In this document: one piece after another, positions 45,925 through 54,707 of the stretch | Layout: each line of letters begins with the position of its first letter | Position numbering within the stretch: the first letter of the stretch is position 1 | Source: an uncultured Trichococcus sp. | GTDB taxonomy: Bacteria; Bacillota; Bacilli; Lactobacillales; Aerococcaceae | DNA length: 64,000 bases | Direction of reading: 5' to 3' | Assembly: GCF_963667775.1 (NCBI RefSeq) | Contig: NZ_OY764015.1 | Coordinates: 2,407,001 to 2,471,000, forward strand | Notes under the pieces: model-generated | The model's database searches: none | Told to the model about the DNA's origin: nothing | What the model saw: only the letters and a program-made list of their open reading frames with translations | Position numbers and translations under genes: made by a program

Positions 45925-47265
45925 TTATGCCGTAATTTTTTTCTCGTAGTATTTATAGCCGATGAAGCAAACCACGAAGCAGAACAGGATGAAAATCGGT
46001 ACATAAGTCGGATTGGACACGATGCCGCCGATCAGAATGATGGCGGAGCCCATGATCGCGAATACCGGCGTGATCCAACCGAAGAAAGGACTGGTGATGA
46101 CCCCTTCTTTTTTCATGCTGATGACTTTCAGGTAAAGGATGACATAGGTCAGATAACTGAAGACAATCGCGATTTCGCTGACATCTCCGCCACCCATAAT
46201 ACCGGATTTTTGGGTCAGATAGTGCAACACCATCCACACAAAGGCAATTGCAAAAGCAATTTGTGCGGCTGCCGGGGACAGTTGGCTCTTTGGATCGATC
46301 TGTTTGACTTTCGCGCTGTTAGGAAGCATATTCTTTTCAGCGAGCGCCTGCGGCAAACGCAGGATACCCATGATTACGCCATTGGTTACACCCAGGATCG
46401 CGATCAATACAAAGGAAAGGATAATGTTGCCGCCGCGTTCGCCCAACAAGGAAATGCCCACTGTTGTAGTGGCTTCATCCCCCATCGCCAAGATGTACTC
46501 GGGACCGGCGATGGATACCAATCCGCTGAAATAGGTCAAGTAGATGGCTAATACCAGCAGGGGGCCGATGGTCAGCGCCAACGGCATCGTCCGTTTGGCG
46601 TTTTTCACTTCATGCGTGATGTTTGTCGCGATGGTCCAGCCATCGTAGGAGAAGGCCATCGGCGCCAATGCAGCCAGCCAACCCCAACCGACATTCGTGA
46701 TCGGAACAGCCAATTCAGGGGGAACGATCGGAGCGGGCTCATTCCAGAAAATACCCACAACAGCGATGGCAATCAGCGGAATCAGTTTCATGAGGGTGGC
46801 CAGGTTCTGGAAATAGCCGCCCAATCTGAGCGAAAAATAATTCAACAAGAAGAAGAACGCCATGTAACCTGTCCCGATCAGTGTTTGTGTTTCCAATGTG
46901 TTCGGCAGACCCAACAGCATGCAAGTGTAGATGCCGGATACCCAACTCACGACGACGGTGATCGTCGGCAGGTAAACGAACAATTGGAACCAGCCGAACG
47001 CGCTTGCTGCTTTATCGGAGATGAACTCCTCGAAATAAGCGACGACGCCGCCGGTTTTTTCGGTCCGATTAGCCAGTTGCGTCAAGGTGATGCTCCCGAA
47101 AATGATGCTGAATGCACCGATACAGAAAACCAAAATCCCTAATGCTACGTTCCCGCCGGTCGCTCCCAAAATGTCATCGGCTTTGAAAAAGATCCCTGAT
47201 CCGACGCAGATGCCGACAATCATGGATACTGCAGTAAATAAGCCGTAATGTTTCTCTTCTTTCAT
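45925..47265 (-). CDS. APC-family amino-acid permease
   Basis: 446 residues, about twelve membrane segments. The N-terminal unwound helix IVGICVGSGIFFKADDIL, AFSYDGWTIATNITHEVKN and the GxG motifs place it in the LAT-like branch of the APC superfamily (amino-acid exchangers such as SteT). Substrate unknown. It stands alone. Its leader contains a terminator-like hairpin between the promoter and the start codon, described separately. Confidence 0.9.
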   Translation of the reverse strand: MKEEKHYGLFTAVSMIVGICVGSGIFFKADDILGATGGNVALGILVFCIGAFSIIFGSITLTQLANRTEKTGGVVAYFEEFISDKAASAFGWFQLFVYLPTITVVVSWVSGIYTCMLLGLPNTLETQTLIGTGYMAFFFLLNYFSLRLGGYFQNLATLMKLIPLIAIAVVGIFWNEPAPIVPPELAVPITNVGWGWLAALAPMAFSYDGWTIATNITHEVKNAKRTMPLALTIGPLLVLAIYLTYFSGLVSIAGPEYILAMGDEATTTVGISLLGERGGNIILSFVLIAILGVTNGVIMGILRLPQALAEKNMLPNSAKVKQIDPKSQLSPAAAQIAFAIAFVWMVLHYLTQKSGIMGGGDVSEIAIVFSYLTYVILYLKVISMKKEGVITSPFFGWITPVFAIMGSAIILIGGIVSNPTYVPIFILFCFVVCFIGYKYYEKKITA

Positions 47266-47294
47266 AAGTCACTCCCAATAGATGTATTTTTTCC

Positions 47295-47361
47295 AAAAAA
47301 AAAAGACGGACAGATCTGGATGGCAGCTGCGTCCGCCAAAATAATCTGTATAAATCCGTCT
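47295..47361 (-). promoter_or_regulatory. Leader attenuator hairpin of the permease gene
   Basis: Read on the minus strand, the transcript begins near AGACGG, which pairs with CCGTCT. ACAGAT pairs with ATCTGT inside it. A run of about ten T residues follows. An alternative stem (CGGAC with GTCCG) competes for the same 3' arm. A complete intrinsic terminator therefore lies between the promoter and the permease gene. The ligand or antiterminator is unknown. Confidence 0.65.
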
Positions 47362-47364
47362 GCT

Positions 47365-47373
47365 ATTATACCA
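47365..47373 (-). promoter_or_regulatory. Extended -10 of the permease gene
   Basis: TGGTATAAT on the minus strand, exact TATAAT with the upstream TG. It places the start site at the beginning of the attenuator hairpin. Confidence 0.7.
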
Positions 47374-47407
47374 TCAAAATAACGTCAGGCCTATTGATCT
47401 TCTGACA

Positions 47408-48280
47408 TTACTGTGTCAAAGGTTCTACGTGGACATCTATTTCGAAAACATCAAATGCTGTACGCAAGCGCTCCTCTACTTCTTCCGTGATTTCATGGCT
47501 ACGCAACACTGTCAGCTCCGCATCCAGCAGAATGGTCACATCAACATAGACATTTGCTCCGTAGCTGCGTGCGGCGATGGTCGTTACCTGCTGGACATCA
47601 GGAATTTCGAGGATAGCCTGGCGATACTCAGCCAAATGATTCGTTTCGAACCCGTCCGAAAGGGAGAAGGCACTTTCACGGAAAATATCGATGGCGGTCT
47701 TGATGATGACGATGCCTACGATGACCGCCATAACGCCGTCCAACCAGTACAGACCGAAAATGGAGCCAAAAATGGCGATCGCCGTTGCAAAGCTGGTCAG
47801 GGCATCACTCAGGTTGTCTTTCGCGGAGGCAGCCAAGCCAAGGCTGTTGATGCGATTCGCGAGGCGGCTGTTGTACACGTAGACCCCGATCATGATAAAG
47901 CCGGCAATCAAGGCGGTGACACCGGACAGCACATCGGGAGTAGTGAACTCTCCGCTGGTCAGTTTCGAAAAGCTTGAGAACAGCACCTGCAGACCGACCA
48001 GAAGCATAAGCAAGGAAGTGGCGAGGCTCGCAATCGTCTCCGCTTTCCAATGGCCATAAGGATGATCCTCATCGGCCGGTCGGCGAGCAATCCGCAGGCC
48101 GATCATGACAGCGACCGTGGAAATGACATCCGTGAAATTATTCAATCCGTCGGCACTCAGCGCGGCCGATCCGAAGGCATTCCCGATGAAGAGTTTTGCG
48201 AAAGAGAGGGTGACATAGGCAACCATGCTGAGCCGTGCGCCCTGTTCCGCCAATTTTAGGTCCTTATATCTTTCGTTCAT
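47408..48280 (-). CDS. Cation diffusion facilitator transporter
   Basis: 290 residues. Six N-terminal membrane segments with the metal site SADGLNNFTDVIS in segment 2 and SAKDNLSDALTS in segment 5, followed by a cytoplasmic dimerisation domain (about 205-290) with VYVDVTILLDAELTVLRSHEI. CDF proteins export zinc, manganese, iron or similar ions by proton antiport. The N-D/D-D style metal ligands do not fix the substrate; D-D sites are common among manganese/iron-type members. Monocistronic, minus strand. Confidence 0.92.
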   Translation of the reverse strand: MNERYKDLKLAEQGARLSMVAYVTLSFAKLFIGNAFGSAALSADGLNNFTDVISTVAVMIGLRIARRPADEDHPYGHWKAETIASLATSLLMLLVGLQVLFSSFSKLTSGEFTTPDVLSGVTALIAGFIMIGVYVYNSRLANRINSLGLAASAKDNLSDALTSFATAIAIFGSIFGLYWLDGVMAVIVGIVIIKTAIDIFRESAFSLSDGFETNHLAEYRQAILEIPDVQQVTTIAARSYGANVYVDVTILLDAELTVLRSHEITEEVEERLRTAFDVFEIDVHVEPLTQ

Positions 48281-48465
48281 CGTGTCCTACTCCATTTCCT
48301 ATGAATTCATCCGCGTGTTCCTGCACGCTTTCTGAAATTGAGACAATAGAAGGATTCTACTATATTTAAGTTTGGTTGTCATCCAAAAAGAATATGAACA
48401 GCTTTTCTTCGGCTGGGGCATGCAGGCGCTGCCGTCATTCGATAGGGATATGGCAGCTGGAATCA

Positions 48466-48494
48466 TTGCCTTTTTTTTGCCGTCAACCTACAAT
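48466..48494 (+). promoter_or_regulatory. Promoter of the amidase gene
   Basis: TTGCCT (48466-48471), exact 17-bp spacer, TACAAT (48489-48494), 31 bases before the start codon. Confidence 0.75.
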
Positions 48495-48525
48495 GAAGAA
48501 AGAAATGAATGAGAGAGGTGTTTGG

Positions 48526-49980
48526 ATGGATCGTCAAAAAGATGCATGGCATTATGCTGATTTGCTTCATAAAAAGAAAGTTTCCCCAGCCGAATTGCTC
48601 GAGGAGGCGTTCGCGAAGATAGCCAAAGAAAATCCTCACTGTAATGCTGTCGTGCATACAAGGAAAGAGAAAGCATTGCAGGAAGCCAAGTCAAAGGATT
48701 ACAGCGACACCTTGTTCGGCGGGGTGCCTATTTTGATAAAGGATTTGGGACAGGACTTGGCGGGCGAACCAGCCACTTCCGGTTCACGCCTGCTGAAAGG
48801 TTACCGCGCTACAAAAACGAGCCACTTTGTTGAGGCGATCGAACGAGCCGGTTTCATCGTCATCGGTCAGACCAATACCCCTGAGTTCGGGTTCAAGAAC
48901 ATCACGGATGCAACCATCCATGGTCCTTCGCGCAATCCTTTCGACAAGGAACGTTCACCTGGGGGTTCGAGCGGCGGCGCTGCAGCGGCGGTCGCATCCG
49001 GGATGGTGCCGATCGCTACGGCAAGCGACGGAGGAGGATCGATTAGGATACCCGCTTCCTTTACAGGGCTTGTAGGGTTGAAGCCGACAAGGGGAAGAGT
49101 GCCGGTGGGGCCGGGTTCCTATCGCGGTTGGCAGGGCGCGTCCGTAAGCTTTGCCTTGACGAAGAGCGTACGCGATACGGCCTTGCTGCTGGATGCGCTG
49201 CAGACGGAGCAAGCTGAAGCACCGTTTCAGACGCCGCTTTTCCGGGGCAGCCATTACCAGGAATTCCAGATAAGGAAAAAGCGCACCTTCAAAATCGCCT
49301 ATTCGCTTGAGTCACCTGTGCATTCAAAAGTCAGTGAGGATGCAAAGAAAGCTGTTCTGGAGACAGCAGCTGCCCTGGAAGCGCTCGGGTACCAAGTTGA
49401 AGAGGCCAAGCCGGAGATTGACGGCATCCGCCTGATGGAGGCTTATTATGCGATGAACGGAGCGGAAACGGATGCCATGCTGACAGGCATCGCCAATAAT
49501 CTGGGCCGAACGTTGACCGCTGATGATATGGAACTGATTTCCTGGAGCCTCTATCAGTACGGAAAGACAATCAGTGGAGGGGAATATTCTCTGGCGCTGG
49601 GGATTTGGGATCAGGCTGCGGCAGTTATGGCGCGCTTCCATGAGAATTACGATCTATTTTTGCAGCCCACTACAGCAGAAAGCGCCCCAAGAATCGATCA
49701 TTCTTTTCAGACGCATGCATTGAAGGAACGTATGCTTGCGGCGGATCGTTTGTCGGCTGCGGAACGCAAGCAAGTTGTCTGGGAAATGTTTGAGGACAGT
49801 TTGGCGGTGACGCCATTCACGCAACAGGCCAACTTGACGGGGCAGCCGGCCATCAGTCTGCCGCTGTACCGGACCGCAACCGGCATGCCGATAGGGGTGC
49901 AATTCACTGCACCAAAAGGAAAAGAGGAGTGGCTGTTGGATATGGCGGCAGTATTGGAGCGGAACGGTCTCTTTTTCTGA
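48526..49980 (+). CDS. Amidase signature-family enzyme
   Basis: 484 residues from ATG 48526 (GAGAGAGGTG upstream); the frame is open further left but without an RBS. The Ser-cisSer-Lys triad is intact: Lys in VPILIKDLG, cis-Ser in ATASDGGGSIRIPA and the nucleophile Ser in SPGGSSGGAAAAVASG. Such enzymes hydrolyse amides. GatA is the best-known member, but no gatB or gatC is beside this gene, so a stand-alone amidase is more likely. Substrate unknown. Confidence 0.88.
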   Translation: MDRQKDAWHYADLLHKKKVSPAELLEEAFAKIAKENPHCNAVVHTRKEKALQEAKSKDYSDTLFGGVPILIKDLGQDLAGEPATSGSRLLKGYRATKTSHFVEAIERAGFIVIGQTNTPEFGFKNITDATIHGPSRNPFDKERSPGGSSGGAAAAVASGMVPIATASDGGGSIRIPASFTGLVGLKPTRGRVPVGPGSYRGWQGASVSFALTKSVRDTALLLDALQTEQAEAPFQTPLFRGSHYQEFQIRKKRTFKIAYSLESPVHSKVSEDAKKAVLETAAALEALGYQVEEAKPEIDGIRLMEAYYAMNGAETDAMLTGIANNLGRTLTADDMELISWSLYQYGKTISGGEYSLALGIWDQAAAVMARFHENYDLFLQPTTAESAPRIDHSFQTHALKERMLAADRLSAAERKQVVWEMFEDSLAVTPFTQQANLTGQPAISLPLYRTATGMPIGVQFTAPKGKEEWLLDMAAVLERNGLFF

Positions 49981-50171
49981 ACAACTGAATCGTCTGGATT
50001 TGGGCGGAACAGTTTATGGCGTATTGAGTGATTTTTCGGGATGCGCTCACATTTATTTTTAATATTTTTTTCATTAATGGTACCCTTTTTTTATTTTTAT
50101 GCGAGGGAATTGGCCTATCAAGGGTAGGTGAAATGCCTTTCAAATGTTATTCTGACAACGTTTTATGCATA

Positions 50172-50188
50172 TGTAAGAAAACCTTACA
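50172..50188. promoter_or_regulatory. GlnR box of glnRA
   Basis: TGTAA-GAAAACC-TTACA fits TGTNA-N7-TNACA exactly. It is 18 bp upstream of the -35, a position suited to repression by GlnR (autoregulation) under nitrogen excess. Confidence 0.88.
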
Positions 50189-50206
50189 TATCATGTCAAG
50201 GTAGCG

Positions 50207-50235
50207 TTGACTTGTATGAGGAATAGGAGTATTCT
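50207..50235 (+). promoter_or_regulatory. Promoter of glnR-glnA
   Basis: TTGACT (50207-50212), exact 17-bp spacer, TATTCT (50230-50235). Confidence 0.8.
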
Positions 50236-50381
50236 TGTTGTATTAAATCACTCAATTAATTGTTAGAAAATACGATTAATTGCTGAAAAGTATTACCTTT
50301 TTCTCAACAGGTGCAAACTCCTGAAGAAAAAGTACACATCTGTGGTTCACTCAACTCAGAAGCTTCGATGGAGGGGTTGGT

Positions 50382-50771
50382 ATGAAAGAAAAAGAGCTAC
50401 GACGTTCGATGGCTGTTTTTACCATCGGAACAGTCATGCAGCTGACGGATCTGACGGCAAGACAGATCCGCTATTATGAAGAGCAAGAACTCGTTCATCC
50501 TAAGCGAACAGACACCAATCGCCGGATGTTTTCATTGAATGACGTCGATCGTTTGCTGGAAGTCAAAGACTATTTGGCGGAAGGGTTGAACATAACTGCA
50601 ATCAAGCGGATGTACAGTACGGAAAGACTGAAGAAACAGCAAGAAGAGGAGCTTGAAAACAAGCAGAAAAACTTGACCGACGAAGATGTCCGTCGCATCC
50701 TCTACAAAGAAATACTCAACGCAAGCGGATTTAATCCCGGGGATTCAAACAAACCTTGGGGTAGATTATAA
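50382..50771 (+). CDS. glnR: MerR-family nitrogen regulator GlnR
   Basis: 129 residues. Winged helix: FTIGTVMQLTDLTARQIRYYEEQELVHPKRTDTNRR, typical MerR/GlnR DNA-binding domain, then a short coiled coil (about 70-105). The C-terminal tail SGFNPGDSNKPWGRL is of the type through which feedback-inhibited glutamine synthetase stimulates DNA binding. RBS GGAGGGG before ATG 50382. It lies directly upstream of glnA; GlnR boxes are in its own promoter region and upstream of the Amt gene. Confidence 0.95.
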   Translation: MKEKELRRSMAVFTIGTVMQLTDLTARQIRYYEEQELVHPKRTDTNRRMFSLNDVDRLLEVKDYLAEGLNITAIKRMYSTERLKKQQEEELENKQKNLTDEDVRRILYKEILNASGFNPGDSNKPWGRL

Positions 50772-50822
50772 AAAAACAAAAAACAAAAACAAACAAAGCA
50801 TAGCCAAGGAGAGGGAATACAA

Positions 50823-52157
50823 ATGCCAAAATTTACTAGAGAAGAAATCATCGCATCAGCAAAGAATGACAACGTCCGTTACCTACGCTTAATGTTCACT
50901 GACATTTTGGGAACAATCAAAAACGTGGAAGTTCCTATCAGCCAGTTGGAAAAAGTATTAGACAACAAAATGATGTTCGACGGTTCTTCCATCGAAGGCT
51001 TTGTACGTATTGAAGAAAGTGATATGTACTTGTACCCAGATTTGAATACATGGTTGGTATTCCCATGGGGAACTGAACAAGGTAAAGTTGCACGTTTGAT
51101 TTGTGATATCTATATGCCAAGCGGCGAGCCGTTTGCTGGAGATCCACGTAACAACTTGAAACGTGTCCTTAAAGAAATGAAAGACTTGGGCTTCACTGAG
51201 TTCAACTTGGGACCTGAACCTGAATTCTTCCTGTTCAAACTGGATGACAAAGGTCAACCTACATTGAAATTGAACGATCAAGGTGGATACTTCGACTTGG
51301 CTCCTACTGATTTGGGCGAAAACTGCCGTCGTGATATCGTATTGGAATTGGAAGCTTTGGGCTTTGAAATTGAAGCAAGCCACCACGAAGTTGCTCCAGG
51401 ACAACACGAAATCGACTGGAAATACGCAAATGCTGTTGAAGCTTGCGACAACATCCAAACATTCAAACTGATCGTTAAGACTGTAGCCCGCAAACACGGC
51501 TTGCATGCAACATTCATGCCTAAACCAGTATTCGGAATCAACGGTTCCGGAATGCACTTCAACATGTCATTGTTCAACGAAAACGGCAATGCTTTCTACG
51601 ACAAAGAAGATGAACGTCAATTAAGCGAAACAGCTTACCAATTCATCGCTGGTCTGATCAAACATGCACGCGGATATACAGCTGTCTGCAACCCGATCGT
51701 CAACTCATACAAACGTTTGGTACCTGGCTACGAAGCGCCTGTATACATCGCATGGAGCGGAAAAAACCGTTCGCCGCTGATCCGTATCCCAGAATCACGC
51801 GGTATGTCAACTCGTGTTGAATTACGAAGCGTTGACCCAGCTGCTAACCCATACTTGGCATTGGCTGCTTTGCTGGCTGCAGGTCTTGATGGCGTGAAGA
51901 ACAAATTGGAAGCTCCAGCTCCAATCAACCGCAATATCTACCAAATGTCAGCTGAAGACCGTTACGAGAACGGAATTTTGGACTTACCTACATCGTTGCA
52001 TGAAGCTCTTGGAGAGTTCTCCAAGGATCAATTGTTGGTTGGTGCATTAGGCGACCATATCAGCAACAACTTCATCGAATCAAAAGAAATCGAAGTAATG
52101 TCTTACATCCAACAAGTAACAGAGTGGGAAAGAGAACAATACCTGAACATGTACTAA
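50823..52157 (+). CDS. glnA: Glutamine synthetase type I
   Basis: 444 residues, the GSI-alpha size with no adenylylation extension. It condenses glutamate and ammonia using ATP, as a dodecamer. [12 protein letters not shown], metal ligands in GPEPEFFLF and [30 protein letters not shown] and the ATP-site [21 protein letters not shown] are intact. RBS AAGGAGAGGG. Cotranscribed with glnR. A structured 3' element starts right after its stop codon. Confidence 0.97.
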   Translation: MPKFTREEIIASAKNDNVRYLRLMFTDILGTIKNVEVPISQLEKVLDNKMMFDGSSIEGFVRIEESDMYLYPDLNTWLVFPWGTEQGKVARLICDIYMPSGEPFAGDPRNNLKRVLKEMKDLGFTEFNLGPEPEFFLFKLDDKGQPTLKLNDQGGYFDLAPTDLGENCRRDIVLELEALGFEIEASHHEVAPGQHEIDWKYANAVEACDNIQTFKLIVKTVARKHGLHATFMPKPVFGINGSGMHFNMSLFNENGNAFYDKEDERQLSETAYQFIAGLIKHARGYTAVCNPIVNSYKRLVPGYEAPVYIAWSGKNRSPLIRIPESRGMSTRVELRSVDPAANPYLALAALLAAGLDGVKNKLEAPAPINRNIYQMSAEDRYENGILDLPTSLHEALGEFSKDQLLVGALGDHISNNFIESKEIEVMSYIQQVTEWEREQYLNMY

Positions 52158-52289
52158 GAGAGTGCGATGATTTGCGGGAGGGGATGAGCACTAAGAGGAC
52201 TAACACTAAACGGACGTTTTTTGTCCGTGTGTGGTAGTCAGCTTAGGCGGAATCCCCTGCAAATCAGAACACGTTTGATAAGAGTGCGA
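52158..52289 (+). repeat. Structured 3'-UTR element, copy A (after glnA)
   Basis: A ~130-base imperfect hairpin. Outer arms TGATTTGC/GCAAATCA, then GGGGAT/AATCCCC, a middle stem including CTAAG/CTTAG, and an apical hairpin AACGGACG-T6-GTCCGT. It shares about 75% of positions with copy B (54403-54535, minus strand). Both start within a few bases of a stop codon, in the same direction as the gene before them. Confidence 0.75.
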
Positions 52290-52306
52290 ATCGAGCACTT
52301 TTGCAA

Positions 52307-52343
52307 AAGGGGGACTGCCACATTTCGAGGCAGCCCCCTTTTT
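52307..52343 (+). terminator. Terminator of glnRA
   Basis: AAAGGGGGACTGCC pairs with GGCAGCCCCCTTTTT around ACATTTCGA. Confidence 0.9.
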
Positions 52344-52360
52344 GCTTGGCTGAAAGGTCA

Positions 52361-52497
52361 GATTGTCGAATAGGCGTCGTTTATTCAACAATTTCAATAC
52401 GCTTTGGAAGCAAATTGTCGAATGCTTGAGAACATTCGACAATTTTGCCATGCTCTGAATTCGTATTGCCGAATGTCCCTTATGTATTCGACGATTC
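52361..52497. repeat. Three hairpins with 51-52 bp steps (ATTGTCGAAT family)
   Basis: Left arms ATTGTCGAAT (52362), ATTGTCGAAT (52414) and ATTGCCGAAT (52465), steps of 52 and 51 bp. Right arms are ATTCAACAAT, ATTCGACAAT and ATTCGACGAT. The centres and spacers between the arms are not conserved. It lies between glnA and the ABC transporter operon. Confidence 0.8.
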
Positions 52498-52561
52498 AGA
52501 ACTTCCGTGTCGATCAAAAAAGAAAAGCTTGCTGTTGCTGTAAACTTCAGCCGAGAAAACG

Positions 52562-52567
52562 TATAAT
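52562..52567 (+). promoter_or_regulatory. -10 element of the ABC transporter operon
   Basis: TATAAT, exact consensus, 36 bases before the GTG start codon. The -35 is unclear. Confidence 0.5.
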
Positions 52568-52602
52568 GGATATATGTAAAGTTCTTTAGAGGAGGGGTTA
52601 CA

Positions 52603-53493
52603 GTGGAAGCGATCGAAATGGAAGGTTTGACAAAAATTTACCGCAAGCGTGCAGCTTTGGACAATGTCCACCTCACAGTAGAGCAAGGTGAAAGATTCGG
52701 GTTCATCGGGCCGAACGGGGCAGGAAAGTCGACAACCATCAAGCTGTTGCTTGATTTCATCAAGCCGAGCAAGGGAAGTGCCAGAATTTTCGGACTGGAC
52801 ACCCAGAAAGACTCCGAGAGCCTCAAGCGTATCATCGGTTATGTCCCGAGCGACGTGCACTACTACAGCAATCTTACCGTTGAAGAGATTTTGATGATGA
52901 CGGGAAAATTCCACCAAATCCATAACATCAAGGAAATGATGGCTTATTACGTGGAACGCTTCGCATTGGAGCCAAAAAAGAAAATGAAGGACTTATCTTT
53001 GGGCAATCGGAAAAAAGTCGCAATCGCGAACAGCCTGATCTTCAATCCGGAACTTTTGATACTTGATGAGCCTACGAATGGACTGGATCCTTTGATGCAG
53101 CATCGTTTGTTTGAGGAGCTGAACTATCACAACAAAGAAGGCGCGACCGTATTCATTTCTACGCATAACCTTCCGGAAGTGGAAGTATTCTGTTCACGGA
53201 CTGCCTTTATCCGTGAAGGGAAAATCATTTCCGTGGAAGATATGGCGTCCGGTTATCAACCAGGGAAAGTGGTGACATTGACCGGTTCCGCCATCGTAAC
53301 GGAGGACTTCGAATCCAAAGGGTATCGCGTCCTTTCCAGGACAGACCGGGTGGTTTCGTTGTTGTACAAGGACAACGTGAAGCAGATCCTGGCCGATATG
53401 GCGCCGCTGGATTTGGAGGATATCGAAATCCGCAATCAGAATCTGGAGGAAAAATTCATGACCTTGTATGGTGGAGGTGAGTCCCATGAATAG
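52603..53493 (+). CDS. ABC transporter ATP-binding protein
   Basis: 296 residues from GTG 52603 (GGAGGGG 5 bases upstream). Walker A GPNGAGKST, Q-loop region, ABC signature LSLGNRKKVAIANSLI (LSLGN in place of LSGGQ), Walker B LLILDEPTNGLDPL and the H-loop STHNL are present. The C-terminal ~80 residues form a beta-rich extension as in Nat/Bcr-type exporters. Partner of the next gene. It probably exports a drug, peptide or lipid-like compound. The weakened signature motif is worth noting but occurs in this group. Confidence 0.9.
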   Translation: MEAIEMEGLTKIYRKRAALDNVHLTVEQGERFGFIGPNGAGKSTTIKLLLDFIKPSKGSARIFGLDTQKDSESLKRIIGYVPSDVHYYSNLTVEEILMMTGKFHQIHNIKEMMAYYVERFALEPKKKMKDLSLGNRKKVAIANSLIFNPELLILDEPTNGLDPLMQHRLFEELNYHNKEGATVFISTHNLPEVEVFCSRTAFIREGKIISVEDMASGYQPGKVVTLTGSAIVTEDFESKGYRVLSRTDRVVSLLYKDNVKQILADMAPLDLEDIEIRNQNLEEKFMTLYGGGESHE

Positions 53494-54307
53494 CATCCGT
53501 TTGGAGTGGAAACAGGAGCGCGGCGGGTTATTTGTATGGCTGTTTTTTATGGTCCTGATCATGGGCCTGATGATGGCGATGTTCCCCGTCATGTCGAATC
53601 AAGGGATGGAGGACATCCTGACGACCAAGCTCGATGCGATGCCTCCTGAGATGCTGGAGGCCTTCTCGCTCACGAATGGCGCGAGCTTGCTGCAAGCCAC
53701 CGGATTTTTTGCCTATATTTTTCAGTACCTCTTTTTGGCGGCCTGCATTTTTGCAACGATGAAGGGCGCGCAAGCACTGATCAAGGAAGAAACAAACGGG
53801 ACAATCGAGTACCTGTATGCACAGCCGATCAGCAGAAAAGCCATCGTCACGAGCAAATACATCGCTAATCTGGTGCTGCTGCTGATTTTTTGGATCGTCC
53901 TTTACGGAGCGGCTTTGCTGTTCATCTACTTGTTCAAGGAGGATGGAGCCGACTTTGTGGAGATCATCAAGGATATCACGCTGATGTTCGGTGCGGAGTC
54001 GTTGGTGTTGTTGTTCTTCTATTCGATCGGGTTCCTTTTCTCGACATTCATTGCGAGCAGCCGCTCCACTAGTGGAGTCGCGTTGTTGCTGGTGTTCGGC
54101 ACATATATGATCGGTCTTGTCTCTAAGATGGTCGAGGATTATGAATTCCTGCGTGTTTTGTCGCCGATTGAATATGCGCATCCGGCAGCCTTGCTGGAGG
54201 AAGGCGTTTCTTGGGAGTACATGGTCATCTGTATCGTCGGAAGCATGTTGGTATTGGGTTTGAGCTATCTGATCTACGGCAGGAAAGATCTGCGGATACA
54301 GGTTTAG
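53486..54307 (+). CDS. ABC-2 type permease
   Basis: 273 residues from ATG 53486, 8 bases before the end of the ATPase gene (GGAGGTGAG upstream). About six membrane segments. The second and third are separated by IKEETNGTIEYLYAQPISRKAIVTSKY, the coupling segment typical of ABC-2 permeases. With the ATPase it makes a complete half-transporter pair. Cargo unknown. Confidence 0.88.
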   Translation: MNSIRLEWKQERGGLFVWLFFMVLIMGLMMAMFPVMSNQGMEDILTTKLDAMPPEMLEAFSLTNGASLLQATGFFAYIFQYLFLAACIFATMKGAQALIKEETNGTIEYLYAQPISRKAIVTSKYIANLVLLLIFWIVLYGAALLFIYLFKEDGADFVEIIKDITLMFGAESLVLLFFYSIGFLFSTFIASSRSTSGVALLLVFGTYMIGLVSKMVEDYEFLRVLSPIEYAHPAALLEEGVSWEYMVICIVGSMLVLGLSYLIYGRKDLRIQV

Positions 54308-54348
54308 CATTGGCTATCACTAAGGAAGAATGATGACTTTCACAAAAT

Positions 54349-54375
54349 AAAAAAAGCCCGCGATGGGCTTTTTTT
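54349..54375. terminator. Terminator after the ABC operon
   Basis: AAAAAAAGCCC-GCGAT-GGGCTTTTTTT, short but with strong A- and T-runs; bidirectional. Confidence 0.85.
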
Positions 54376-54402
54376 GATGGACTGCTTTAACCGCGAATCA
54401 TC

Positions 54403-54535
54403 AAGCTCTTCATAAACGTGTTCTGAATCCCAGAAACCTGTACCTAAGAGGCTATTACGTCACGGACAAAAAGCGTCCGTTCTCGTAATAGCCTCTTAGT
54501 GCTCGATTTCTAGAGCGGGATTCATCGCACGCTCT
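54403..54535 (-). repeat. Structured 3'-UTR element, copy B (after the 57-residue gene)
   Basis: On the minus strand it matches copy A: GTGCGATGA, GAGCACTAAGAGG, AACGGACGCTTTTTGTCCGTG and TCAGAACACGTTT are shared. The stem arms differ but remain paired: TGAATCCC/GGGATTCA here versus TGATTTGC/GCAAATCA in copy A. A perfect 16-bp stem, CTAAGAGGCTATTACG, is also present. It overlaps the last bases of the small gene's stop codon. Confidence 0.75.
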
Positions 54536-54707
54536 ATCCGAATGTCATGAAAAGTACGGCGGCGACGATCAGCGCATAGGACAATTTCTCCAGATTTTTC
54601 TTTGTGATCGGGTTCAGGCCTTTATCATAGCGGGTCTGATACATGATCCAGACGTTGATCCCGATGCTGATGACTCCCAGTATGGTTGCGGTAAGGTATT
54701 TATTCAC
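54534..54707 (-). CDS. Small two-segment membrane protein
   Basis: 57 residues from GTG 54707, with GGAGGA 8 bases upstream. Two hydrophobic segments (about 6-23 and 42-56, KLSYALIVAAVLFMTF) are separated by a charged loop, TRYDKGLNPITKKNLE. It overlaps the end of the ElaA gene by 8 bases, so it is translationally coupled. I do not recognise the family. Confidence 0.7.
   Translation of the reverse strand: MNKYLTATILGVISIGINVWIMYQTRYDKGLNPITKKNLEKLSYALIVAAVLFMTFG

Larger units (their letters stand above)
49981..50381 (+). other. Control region upstream of glnR-glnA
   Basis: No gene. It contains the GlnR box (50172-50188), the promoter (50207-50235) and a ~140-base leader. The leader carries an imperfect direct repeat, ATTAATTG-TTAGAAAATAC then ATTAATTG-CTGAAAAGTAT, near 50255-50300. 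Purpose unknown. Confidence 0.7.
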
